From NCBI RefSeq assembly GCF_014645815.1, contig NZ_BMML01000036.1, positions 1 to 64,000 of the forward strand: a DNA stretch of 64,000 nucleotides, given 5' to 3'. Position numbers and translations under genes: made by a program. Position 1 is the stretch's first letter; every line of letters starts with the position of its first letter. Below are positions 56,292-64,000 of this stretch, piece after piece. Under the pieces are notes generated by a model. It made no database searches and was not told the DNA's origin. It was given only the letters and a program-made list of their open reading frames with translations. The DNA comes from Streptomyces fuscichromogenes (GTDB lineage: Bacteria; Actinomycetota; Actinomycetes; Streptomycetales; Streptomycetaceae).

Positions 56292-56998
56292 CGGGAGGCC
56301 GCCGTCCCGGCCGCTTCGCCGATCCGGGCCAGCAGGCCGGCCGCCTCGGTCGTCAGATACATGTGGCCGCCGTCCAGTTCGGCGGTGGTGAAGCCGCCCC
56401 GGGTGGCCTCGGCCCACCCGGCGGCCTGGGCCGCGGTGACGAGTTCGTCGTCCCGTCCGCGCACCGAGGTGACGGGTACCGTCAGCGGCTCGGCGGACCG
56501 GGGGCGGTAGTTCTCGTGCATCTCGACGTCGGCGCGCAGCAGCGGCAGCAGCAGTTCGCGCATCTCCGGGATCTCCAGCGCCGGGTGCGTGTATCCGGCG
56601 AAGCCGCGGATGCTGGCGAGGAAGGCGTCGTCGTCCAGGCCCGTCGCGCGCTGTGCCCGCCCGCTCCACGGGCCGGGCGAGCCGCTGACGAAGAGTCCGC
56701 AGAGCGGCGTACCGGTGTCGGCCAGTCGCCGGGCCAGCTCGAAGGCGAGCACGGCGCCGAGGCTGTGGCCGAAGACCACCACCTGGGCGGCCCCTTCGAG
56801 ACCGTCGGTCACCTGTGCGGCCGCTTCGTCGGCCGCGCTCTCCACATCGGTCAGCAGTGGTTCGGCGAAGCGCTCCTCACGGCCGGGCAGTTGTACCGGC
56901 AGGATGTCCATGCCCTCGGGCAGCAGGGGTGTCCACTCGCGGAAGAAGGAGGCGCCGGCCCCGGCGAAGGGCAGGCAGACAAGTCGGATGGGCTTCAC
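56288..56998 (-). CDS. stand-alone (type II) thioesterase 2
   Basis: A 236-residue alpha/beta hydrolase of the type II thioesterase family: RLVCLPFAGAGASFFREWTP, VQLPGREERFAEPL, nucleophile Ser in VVFGHSLGAVLAFELARRLA, Asp in VRGRDDELVTAAQAAG, His in AELDGGHMYLTTEAAG. Acts in the cytoplasm on carrier-bound acyl or aminoacyl groups. It overlaps the other thioesterase by ATGA (56995-56998) and the SDR by ATGA. With two such enzymes and no integrated thioesterase in either NRPS seen here, one may release the product or transfer an aminoacyl group while the other edits misprimed carriers. Confidence 0.92.
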   Translation of the reverse strand: MKPIRLVCLPFAGAGASFFREWTPLLPEGMDILPVQLPGREERFAEPLLTDVESAADEAAAQVTDGLEGAAQVVVFGHSLGAVLAFELARRLADTGTPLCGLFVSGSPGPWSGRAQRATGLDDDAFLASIRGFAGYTHPALEIPEMRELLLPLLRADVEMHENYRPRSAEPLTVPVTSVRGRDDELVTAAQAAGWAEATRGGFTTAELDGGHMYLTTEAAGLLARIGEAAGTAASR

Positions 56999-57810
56999 TG
57001 TTCGCGGTCTCCTCGGGCGGGCCCGCCGTCGCGCGGGACGGCGGCGCTGATACGGGCGACGAGTTCGGCCGCCTGGGACTCCAGGTAGAAGTGGCCGCCG
57101 GGGAAGACCCGGACGTCCAGGCCGGCCGTGGTGGCCGTGCGCCAGGTGGGCAGTTCGGTGACGTGACAGCCCGGGTCGGCGTCACCGCCGCACGCGGTGA
57201 TCGGGGCCTTCAGGGGTACGGTGCGGCGGGGGCGGTAGAGGTCGACCATCCGGTAGTCCGCGCGGAGCGACGGCAGGACGAGCGGCCGTAGTTCGGCGAT
57301 GTCGTAGACGGCCGCCCCGGGGTTGTCGAGCAGGTGCACCCGGGCCACCAGCCGGTCGTCGGGCTCCTGGTGCAGGGTGCCGCGCGGCCCGGTGTGCGGG
57401 GCTCGCTGTGCCGACACGAACAGGTGGGCCAGGACGCCCGGATGGCTCTCCTCCACCCGGCGCGCCACCTCGTAGGCGACCATCGAGCCCATGCTGTGGC
57501 CGAAGAGCAGCAGCGGACGTCCGAGGAACGGGGCCAGTGCCTCGGCCGTCAGGTCGGCGAGCTGCTCCACGCTGTCGGCCGGCGGTTCGTCCAGCCGCTC
57601 CTGGCGGCCCGGGTACTGCACGGCGAGCAGTTCGACATCCGGCGGCAGCAGGCGCCGCCAGTGCTGGAAGGCGCCGGCCACGCCGCCCGCGTGGGGGAAG
57701 CAGACGAGGCGGGCCACGGGGTCGGGCACCGGGTTCCTGCGGAACCAGGGGGTCGTGGGGGCGGCCGGCTCGCACAGGGCGGCGGGCGCCGGCGGGGCGG
57801 CGGCGCTCAT
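56995..57810 (-). CDS. stand-alone (type II) thioesterase 1
   Basis: A 271-residue alpha/beta hydrolase of the same family with an extra Pro/Ala-rich N-terminus. Motifs: RLVCFPHAGGVAGAFQHWRR, VQYPGRQERLDEPP, LLLFGHSMGSMVAYEVARRV (Ser), Asp in ACGGDADPGCH, His in FPGGHFYLESQAAELVARIS. The nucleophile box GHSMGS is standard. The start (57810) overlaps the MbtH stop and the stop overlaps the second thioesterase's start, so MbtH, both thioesterases and the SDR are translated as one coupled block. Confidence 0.92.
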   Translation of the reverse strand: MSAAAPPAPAALCEPAAPTTPWFRRNPVPDPVARLVCFPHAGGVAGAFQHWRRLLPPDVELLAVQYPGRQERLDEPPADSVEQLADLTAEALAPFLGRPLLLFGHSMGSMVAYEVARRVEESHPGVLAHLFVSAQRAPHTGPRGTLHQEPDDRLVARVHLLDNPGAAVYDIAELRPLVLPSLRADYRMVDLYRPRRTVPLKAPITACGGDADPGCHVTELPTWRTATTAGLDVRVFPGGHFYLESQAAELVARISAAVPRDGGPARGDREQ

Positions 57811-58013
57811 GCCATGCTCGCGATCAGGCTCTTCGGGCGCAGGTCGCTCCAGTGGGCCTCCACCCAGTCGAGGCACTCCTGCTTGTCCGCCGCGGTGAGC
57901 GCCACGTGCCAGCCGGCCGGGACGTCGGCGAAGGCGGGCCACAGCGAGTGCTGGCCCTCGTCGTTGACCAGTACCAGGAACGAGCCGTCGGTGTCGTCGA
58001 AGGGGTTGCTCAT
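57807..58013 (-). CDS. MbtH-like protein
   Basis: A 68-residue MbtH protein: SNPFDDTDGSFLVLVNDEGQ then HSLWPAFADVPAGWHVALTA and WVEAHWSDLRPKSL, carrying the family's invariant N-x-E-x-Q-x-S-L-W-P, P-x-G-W and W-x-D-x-R-P elements. MbtH proteins bind adenylation domains and are needed for their solubility and activity. It lies just downstream of the large NRPS (112-base gap); likely partner of the Ser- and/or Thr-activating domains. A GGAG Shine-Dalgarno is 9 bases before the ATG. Confidence 0.97.
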   Translation of the reverse strand: MSNPFDDTDGSFLVLVNDEGQHSLWPAFADVPAGWHVALTAADKQECLDWVEAHWSDLRPKSLIASMA

Positions 58014-58046
58014 GAGGGGATCTCCGTATCTCGTGAGGGTGTTCCG

Positions 58047-58068
58047 CGGTGTGTCTGCGGTGTGTCTG
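58047..58068. repeat. 11-bp tandem duplication before the MbtH gene
   Basis: GCGGTGTGTCT occurs twice in direct succession and GCGGTTGTC follows, in the 112-base gap between NRPS and MbtH. Confidence 0.75.
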
Positions 58069-58125
58069 CGGTTGTCCGACGTCGTCGGCGGTGTGGCCGC
58101 GTCGGGCCCGGGTACGGGGTCGTCG

Positions 58126-61100
58126 TCAGGCGGTGCCGCGGCCGGCCAGGCGTTCGGCGAGGCTCACCGGGGTGGGTGACTCGAAGACGGTGCGCGGGCC
58201 GACCGGCACCGCCCACGCCTCCTGGATCCGCCCGGCGAGCCGCAGCGCGAGCAGCGAATCGCCGCCGAGGAGGAAGAAGTTGTCGTGCCCCCGTACTTCG
58301 CCGACGCCCAGCACCTCGGCGAACAGTGACCGCAGCGCCGCCTCGTGCGCCCGGCCCCGCGCGGTGCCGGCCGTCGGCCGGTGCGCGGGGACCGGCACCG
58401 TCCGCGCCTCGGCCGTCTCCGGGCGGGCCGGCTCCTGCGGCCGGGCCGCGACGGCCGACAGGAAGGCCACGAGTTCGGCGGCCGCCCAGTCGGTGGTCTC
58501 CCGGTCCAGCAGCTCGGGGCGGTGGGTGAGGCGCAGGCGCAGGCGTTCACCGGGTACGACAGTGACGCTCAGCGGGTAGTGGTACGCGTCGACGCCCTCG
58601 ACCTGTGTCAGCCGCAGTCCGTCCCCGAGCAGCGGGGAGTCGGCGGGGGCGTCGGGGTAGTTCTCGAAGACGAGGGCGGTGTCGAAGAGTTCGCCGAGTC
58701 CGCTGCCCCGCTGGATGTCGGCGAGCGGCAGATGCTGATGGGGAGCCAGCTCCGCCTGCTCGTCCTGGACCCGCCGCGCCAGCCGCTCGAACGGCTCCCG
58801 AGGATCGACCCGGACCCGCACCGGAACGGTGTTGATCAACAGGCCCACCATGTCCTCGACCCCCGCCAGCTCCGCCGGCCGCCCCGAGACCGTGGCCCCG
58901 AAGACCACGTCCCGACGCCCCGTGAGCTGCGCCAGCGTCAGCGCCCACGCACTCTGCACCACACTGTTCAGGGTCAGCCCGCGCGCCCGCGCCGCCCGGG
59001 ACAACGCCTCCGTCTCGGCCCGCCCCAGCTCCACGGTGAGGTGCCGCGGCAGTTCGGTGGCGGGTACGGAACGAGCCCGGGGCACCAGGAGAGTGGGTTC
59101 GTCGAGGCCGTCCAGCGCCCGCCGCCAGGCCCCCGCCGCCGCCTCCCGGTCCTGCCGCGACAACCACACCAGATACTCCCGGAACGCCACCGGCTCCGGC
59201 AGACCCACCGCCCCCTCCCCGTACAACGCCAACAGATCACGCAACACCAGCGGCAACGACCAACCGTCCAACAGAATGTGATGATTCGTCATCACCAGCA
59301 CATGCCGCTCCGCCGCCAACCGCACCAACAGGAACCGCACCAACGGAGGAACCGCCGGATCGAACCGCTCCGCCAGATCCGCCCGCAACAACTCCCCCAA
59401 CGCCACCTCCCCCTCCGACCCCGCGGACCCCGCGGACCCGCTCAGATCCACCTCCCGCCACGGCACCTCCACCGCACGGAACACCACCTGTGCCGGGTGT
59501 CCGGAGGGCAGTTGGGTGAAGGCGGTGCGCAGGGTGTCGTGCCGGTCCAGCAGGGCACCGCACGCCCGGCGCAGCCGGTCGGCGTCGAGTGTGCCGCCCA
59601 GTTCGAGGACGACCTGGACGTTGTAGACGTCGATGCCGTCGGTGTCGTAGCTGGAGTGGAAGAGCAGGCCCTCCTGGAGCGGGGTGAGGGGCAGCACGTC
59701 GGCCGTCCGGTGGCCGGGCCACCGCCGTTCCAGCTCACGCAGTTCGCGGTCGGCCAGTGCCGCCGGGTCCAGGGTGCCCAGCACCGTGTCGGACGGGATC
59801 AGGGTGCCGGGGCCGGCGTCCGCGGCGTACTCGACCAGTGCCCGCAGCATCCGGAACCAGCGGTGGGCCAGCGCCTCGACCCGTTCGGCGTCCAGAAGCC
59901 GGGACGCCCAGGTCCAGGAGGCGAGCAGGCGCGGTCCCGCCGGGCCGTCCTCGGTGACCGCGTTGAGCGCGAGGGCGTGCGGCAGCGGCATGTCCTCGTC
60001 GGCCACCGGCAGGGTGAGCTCGGGGTCGGACAGGACCGCCCAGTCGCCCTCCTCCCCCGCGGCGTACCGGCCCAGGTAGTTGAAGCAGATCTGCGGGCGC
60101 GGGTGACCGGCCAGCTCGGCCGCGGTCCGCGGGTTGAGGTGGCGCAGCAGTCCGTATCCGATGCCGCGGTCGGGCAGGGCCCGCATCCGTGCCTTGACGG
60201 TGTTGAGCGCCTGGCCGAGCGCCGGGCCGCCGGACAGCAGGTCCGCCCAGTCCGTGCCGCCCGTGTCGAGGCGCACCGGGAAGAGGCTGGTGAACCAGCC
60301 GACGGTACGGGAGAGGTCGGCGCCGGCGACGTCCTCGTGCCGGCCGTGTCCCTCGACGTCGACCAGCAGGTGGGTCGCGGTGTCACGGCCGTCCTCCTGC
60401 CGCCAGTGGGCGACGGCCAGTGCGAGCGCCGTGAGCAGGAGTTCGTCGATGCCGGCCCGCAGGGTCTGCGGCACGCTGGTGAGCAGCGGTCCGGTGTACT
60501 CGGCCGGCAGGGTCAGGGTCAGGTCCCGGCCCGTGCCGTACACGTCCACGGCCGGGTCCAGCGGCCGGCCGGACAGCGGCGGGTCACCGCCGTCGAACTG
60601 GTCGGTCCAGCAATCCAGTTCGGCCACCCGGCGGGGGTCGCGGGCCTCCTCGGCGAGGCGGCCGGACCAGGTGCGCAGCGAGGTCGGCACGGGCGCCGGT
60701 CGCGGCTGCCGGCCCGCGTCGGCGGCCTGCCAGGCCGTCGCGAGGTCGGGCAGGAGGATGCGCCAGGACACCCCGTCCACCGCGAGGTGGTGCACCGTCA
60801 GCAGCAGCCGTCCGGGCTGTCCGGCACCGGCGTCGAACCACACCGCGCGGACGACGGTGCCCTCGCGGGGGGCCAGGGCGCGCCGGGCCGTCTCGGCGTG
60901 TGCCGTGACCGCGGCGCGCAGGGCGCCGTCGTCCAGGCCGTGGACGTCCACCCGGGTCAGGACGTCCGCGGCGCGCACGGCACCGGGCGGCGGCACGTGC
61001 ATCGACCAGGTGCCGTCCTGCTCCACCAGGCGCATGCGCAGGGCGTCGTGGCGGTCGAGCAGGGCCTGGAGCGCCTCGGTCAGCGCCGGCAGGCCGGCCG

Positions 61101-64000
61101 CCGCCGGAGTGCGCACCAGCATGGTCTGGTTGAACCCGTCGAACCGGTCCGCCCCCTGCTCGCGCAGCCAGTGCGTGATCGGGGTGGGCGCGAAGGCACC
61201 GAGACCGGCGTCCTCGGCCTCGCCCCGGGCCGCGTCGGCCTCCTGGGCGACGGCCGCCAGCGCGGCCGGGGTACGGCACTGGAAGACATCGCGGGGGGTG
61301 ATGACCAGGCCCGCCCGCCGGGCGCGGGCGACCAGCTGGATCGACTGGATGGAGTCACCGCCGAGCGCGAAGAACCCGTCGTCGGGACCGGCCCCGTCCA
61401 CGCCCAGCACCTCCGCGAACAGGGCGCACAGCGTCCGCTCCCGGTCCGACGAAGCCGCCCGTCCCCGCGCGGCGGCGGCGAACCGCGGGGCCGGCAGCGC
61501 CCGCCGGTCCAGCTTGCCGCTGGTGGTCAGGGGCAGTTCCGGCAGGGACACGAACGCCTGCGGGACCATGTACTCGGGCAGTTCCCCGGCGACGTGGGCG
61601 CGCAGCGCCTCCGCGTCCCAGCCGTCCGCCGCCGCGGGGACGACGTAGGCGACCAGGCGCTTGACGCCCGGCTGGTCCTCGCGGACCAGCACCGCCGCGC
61701 GCAGCACGTCGGGGCGGCGCAGCAACAGCGCCTCGATCTCGCCCAGTTCGATCCGGAACCCGCGGATCTTCACCTGGTCGTCGGAGCGGCCGAGGAACAC
61801 CAGGTCACCCTCCTCCGTCCAGCGCGCCACGTCGCCGGTGCGGTACATCCGGCTGCCGGGCGGGCCGTAGGGGTCGGCGACGAACCGGTCGGCGGTCAGG
61901 CCGAACCGTCCCTGGTAGCCGTGGGCGAGCTGGACACCGGCGAGGTAGAGGTCGCCCGGGGTGCCGATCGGCGCGGGCCGCAGACCCGGACCGAGCACGT
62001 ACGTACGGGAGTTGGCGATGGGGCGCCCGATGGGCACCGACACGTCGGACGCGCCGGGGCGGGACTGTCCGTGGGTGATCTCCACCGACGCCTCGGTGGG
62101 GCCGTAGAGGTTGTGCAGCTCCGCGTCGAGCACGGCGTGGAAGCGGTCGGCGAGGCTCTGCGAGAGGGCCTCCCCGCTGCAGATCACCCGGCGCAGCGTG
62201 GTGCAGCCGGCGGCTTCGGGCAGGTGGAGGAACGACTCCAGCATCGAGGGGACGAAGTGGGCGAGGTCGATGTGTTCCCGCTGGATCAGGCCGGCCAGGT
62301 AGGCGGGGTCCTTGTGGCCGTCGGGGCGGGCGATCACCAGTGTCGCGCCGGTGGCGAGGGGCCAGAACAGCTCCCACACCGACACGTCGAAGGTGACCGG
62401 CGTCTTGTGCAGGACCCGGTTTCCGGTGCCCAGCGGGTACGCCGACTGCTTCCACCGCAGGTGGTTGACGACTCCCTCGTGCGGGACCAGTACGCCCTTG
62501 GGACGGCCGGTCGACCCCGAGGTGTAGATCAGATAGGCGGGCTGCCGCGGGTCGGGCCGTACCGGTTCGAGCGGGGCGGCGGCGTCGCCCTCGGCGGCCA
62601 GTAGCGGGTAGCTCTCCTCCGTGACGACGACCACGGGATCGGCGTCCTCCAGCATGAACCGCACCCGCTCGGCCGGATGGCCGACGTCGATGGGCAGGTA
62701 GGCCGCGCCGGCCTTGTGGACCGCGTACAGGGCGACGAGCAGTTCGAAGGAGCGCGGCAGCCGGACGGCGACCAGCCGGGACGGTCCCGCGCCCCGGGCG
62801 CGCAGGGCACGGGCCAGCCGCTCGGCGCGCCGGTCCAGTTCCGCGTAGGTCAGGTGCGCGCCGTCGAGGACGAGGGCGGTGGCGTCGGGGGTGCGTGCCA
62901 CCTGTCGTGCGAAGAGTTCCGGCATGGTGGCGCCGGGCAGCACCGAGTCCCCGGCGGCCGTGGCGTTCCACGCGTGCAGCACCTGCTCGTGCTCCCAGGG
63001 TGCGAGCAGGGCCAGCCGGCCGGTGCTGGTGCCCGGGTCGTCGGCGACGGCCAGCAGCAGGAGCCGCAGCCGTTCCGCGATCCGCTCGGCCCGCGGCCGG
63101 CTCACCACGTCGGACCGGTAGTTGACGTCGAGCCGCAGCCGTCGGCCGGGGACGGCCAGCAGGCTCAGCGGGTAGTGCATCGCGCCGGAGGAGAGGTCGC
63201 CGTCGAGCAGGGCGATGCCGAGTCCGTCGGCCGCCCGGTGCAGCGCGTCCTGGTCGAGCGGGGCGTTCTCGAAGACGAGGGCGGTGTCGAAGAGTTCACC
63301 GAGTCCGCTGCCCCGCTGGATGTCGGCGAGCGGCAGATGCTGATGCGGAGCCAGCTCCGCCTGCTCGTCCTGGACCCGCCGCGCCAGCCGCTCGAACGGC
63401 TCCCGAGGATCGACCCGGACCCGCACCGGAACGGTGTTGATCAACAGGCCCACCATGTCCTCGACCCCCGCCAGCTCCGCCGGCCGCCCCGAGACCGTGG
63501 CCCCGAAGACCACGTCCCGACGCCCCGTGAGCTGCGCCAGCGTCAGCGCCCACGCACTCTGCACCACACTGTTCAGGGTCAGCCCGCGCGCCCGCGCCGC
63601 CCGGGACAACGCCTCCGTCTCCGCCTGCCCCAGGTCGACCACGACACGGCGGGGCGGGGCCGAGTCGCGCGGGCTGTCCGCGGGGGCGAGGAGGGTGGGT
63701 TCGTCGAGGCCGTCCAGCGCCCGCCGCCAGGCCCCCGCCGCCGCCTCCCGGTCCTGCCGCGACAACCACACCAGATACTCCCGGAACGCCACCGGCTCCG
63801 GCAGACCCACCGCCCCCTCCCCGTACAACGCCAACAGATCACGCAACACCAGAGGCAACGACCAACCGTCCAACAGAATGTGATGATTCGTCATCACCAG
63901 CACATGCCGCTCCGCCGCCAACCGCACCAACAGGAACCGCACCAACGGAGGAACCGCCGGATCGAACCGCTCCGCCAGATCCGCCCGCAACAACTCCCCC
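58126..64000 (-). CDS. large NRPS, 5' end outside the window: C(partial)-A(Ser-like)-T-E-C-T
   Basis: At least 1957 codons are visible. From the window edge leftwards: most of a condensation domain (NHHILLDGWSLP at about 63850-63890); an adenylation domain (YTSGSTGRPKG about 62490-62525, KTPVTFDVSVWELFWPLATG, HNLYGPTEASVEI about 62090-62110) with pocket reading D-V-W-H-I-S-L-V-E-K, close to the serine code; a carrier of the epimerase-linked type (FFALGGDSIQS about 61350); an epimerization domain (HHLAVDGVSWR about 60790, ICFNYLGRY about 60075); a second condensation domain (LPLTPLQEGLLFHSSY about 59660, HHILLDGW about 59275); a carrier (FFLLGGDSLLALRLAGRI about 58250) and the stop. The last C-T module has no adenylation domain and no thioesterase follows. 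Confidence 0.95.
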   Translation of the reverse strand, partial: GELLRADLAERFDPAVPPLVRFLLVRLAAERHVLVMTNHHILLDGWSLPLVLRDLLALYGEGAVGLPEPVAFREYLVWLSRQDREAAAGAWRRALDGLDEPTLLAPADSPRDSAPPRRVVVDLGQAETEALSRAARARGLTLNSVVQSAWALTLAQLTGRRDVVFGATVSGRPAELAGVEDMVGLLINTVPVRVRVDPREPFERLARRVQDEQAELAPHQHLPLADIQRGSGLGELFDTALVFENAPLDQDALHRAADGLGIALLDGDLSSGAMHYPLSLLAVPGRRLRLDVNYRSDVVSRPRAERIAERLRLLLLAVADDPGTSTGRLALLAPWEHEQVLHAWNATAAGDSVLPGATMPELFARQVARTPDATALVLDGAHLTYAELDRRAERLARALRARGAGPSRLVAVRLPRSFELLVALYAVHKAGAAYLPIDVGHPAERVRFMLEDADPVVVVTEESYPLLAAEGDAAAPLEPVRPDPRQPAYLIYTSGSTGRPKGVLVPHEGVVNHLRWKQSAYPLGTGNRVLHKTPVTFDVSVWELFWPLATGATLVIARPDGHKDPAYLAGLIQREHIDLAHFVPSMLESFLHLPEAAGCTTLRRVICSGEALSQSLADRFHAVLDAELHNLYGPTEASVEITHGQSRPGASDVSVPIGRPIANSRTYVLGPGLRPAPIGTPGDLYLAGVQLAHGYQGRFGLTADRFVADPYGPPGSRMYRTGDVARWTEEGDLVFLGRSDDQVKIRGFRIELGEIEALLLRRPDVLRAAVLVREDQPGVKRLVAYVVPAAADGWDAEALRAHVAGELPEYMVPQAFVSLPELPLTTSGKLDRRALPAPRFAAAARGRAASSDRERTLCALFAEVLGVDGAGPDDGFFALGGDSIQSIQLVARARRAGLVITPRDVFQCRTPAALAAVAQEADAARGEAEDAGLGAFAPTPITHWLREQGADRFDGFNQTMLVRTPAAAGLPALTEALQALLDRHDALRMRLVEQDGTWSMHVPPPGAVRAADVLTRVDVHGLDDGALRAAVTAHAETARRALAPREGTVVRAVWFDAGAGQPGRLLLTVHHLAVDGVSWRILLPDLATAWQAADAGRQPRPAPVPTSLRTWSGRLAEEARDPRRVAELDCWTDQFDGGDPPLSGRPLDPAVDVYGTGRDLTLTLPAEYTGPLLTSVPQTLRAGIDELLLTALALAVAHWRQEDGRDTATHLLVDVEGHGRHEDVAGADLSRTVGWFTSLFPVRLDTGGTDWADLLSGGPALGQALNTVKARMRALPDRGIGYGLLRHLNPRTAAELAGHPRPQICFNYLGRYAAGEEGDWAVLSDPELTLPVADEDMPLPHALALNAVTEDGPAGPRLLASWTWASRLLDAERVEALAHRWFRMLRALVEYAADAGPGTLIPSDTVLGTLDPAALADRELRELERRWPGHRTADVLPLTPLQEGLLFHSSYDTDGIDVYNVQVVLELGGTLDADRLRRACGALLDRHDTLRTAFTQLPSGHPAQVVFRAVEVPWREVDLSGSAGSAGSEGEVALGELLRADLAERFDPAVPPLVRFLLVRLAAERHVLVMTNHHILLDGWSLPLVLRDLLALYGEGAVGLPEPVAFREYLVWLSRQDREAAAGAWRRALDGLDEPTLLVPRARSVPATELPRHLTVELGRAETEALSRAARARGLTLNSVVQSAWALTLAQLTGRRDVVFGATVSGRPAELAGVEDMVGLLINTVPVRVRVDPREPFERLARRVQDEQAELAPHQHLPLADIQRGSGLGELFDTALVFENYPDAPADSPLLGDGLRLTQVEGVDAYHYPLSVTVVPGERLRLRLTHRPELLDRETTDWAAAELVAFLSAVAARPQEPARPETAEARTVPVPAHRPTAGTARGRAHEAALRSLFAEVLGVGEVRGHDNFFLLGGDSLLALRLAGRIQEAWAVPVGPRTVFESPTPVSLAERLAGRGTA
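58660..59398 (-). repeat. condensation-domain direct repeat, copy 1
   Basis: Nearly base-identical to 63265-64000 (offset 4602-4605), apart from a divergent patch at about 59013-59113 and scattered single changes. Within the repeat the coding strand uses TTG, GAT, GTT and G-ending codons much more than the flanking NRPS sequence, which prefers C-ending codons. Confidence 0.85.
63265..64000 (-). repeat. condensation-domain direct repeat, copy 2 (cut by the window edge)
   Basis: Second copy of the condensation-domain segment at 58660-59398; the divergent patch is at about 63618-63715. The identical stretch reaches the last base of the window and presumably continues. Confidence 0.85.

Noticed and set aside
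58345..62604. 1419-codon plus-strand open frame opposite the large NRPS
   Set aside because: It mirrors the NRPS codons: the composition is Gln/Arg/Gly/Val-rich with no domain, and the minus strand shows full condensation, adenylation, carrier and epimerization motifs.

Overview
The window looks like Streptomyces chromosomal DNA. It is very GC-rich with a strong third-position GC bias, most genes are actinobacterial families (mycothiol-type nitroreductase, MbtH, RNase Sa, ROK kinase, Ser/Thr kinases fused to extracellular sensors), many genes overlap by ATGA, and TTA codons are almost absent. I saw no rRNA, tRNA, CRISPR array or intact mobile element. LEFT PART (1-21.4 kb) mixes intact single genes with gene debris. 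Intact: DUF1330 protein, aldo/keto reductase, XRE regulator, Rv2466c-like protein, PEBP protein, MFS/TetR pair, secreted alpha/beta hydrolase, CGNR regulator, EamA transporter, VOC protein, Cys-repeat secreted protein, MFS, and a GntR-ABC operon. Debris: excisionase-like HTH, MFS, VOC, epoxide hydrolase, FrnE/DsbA, glycosyltransferase, superoxide dismutase, two SDRs, a frameshifted NTF2-like gene and a methyltransferase with an internal deletion. This suggests a decaying chromosome-arm region. MIDDLE (21.4-48 kb) holds a membrane acyltransferase and a polysaccharide deacetylase; a catabolic operon for a 2-aminobenzoate/salicylate-type aromatic acid via its CoA ester (cupin, thioesterase, CoA ligase, monooxygenase/reductase, divergent RidA); a DUF1345 membrane protein and an OsmC protein; a lipoprotein translationally coupled to two tandem Ser/Thr kinases that carry C-terminal periplasmic-binding-protein sensors; a SNF2 helicase/SWIM-protein pair; a ROK sugar kinase with a membrane protein; a GntR regulator divergent from a Gfo/Idh/MocA dehydrogenase, with one operator motif at two places; and RNase Sa. 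RIGHT PART (48.2-64 kb) is the downstream end of a nonribosomal peptide cluster, all on the minus strand and running off the right edge: NRPS (partial C - A[Ser-like] - T - E - C - T), MbtH, two stand-alone thioesterases, an SDR, a second NRPS (degenerate C - A[Thr-like] - T), an MFS exporter, then two LuxR-type regulators, one carrying a TTA codon. The last C-T module of the large NRPS has no adenylation domain. A separate Thr-activating A-T protein, an SDR and two alpha/beta hydrolases sit beside it. This layout resembles the syringomycin SyrB1/SyrC/SyrE arrangement, in which a tailored threonine is delivered in trans. A tiny gene for a secreted peptide and a cupin gene lie at the cluster border. 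All function calls come from reading motifs in the translations; no database search was possible.
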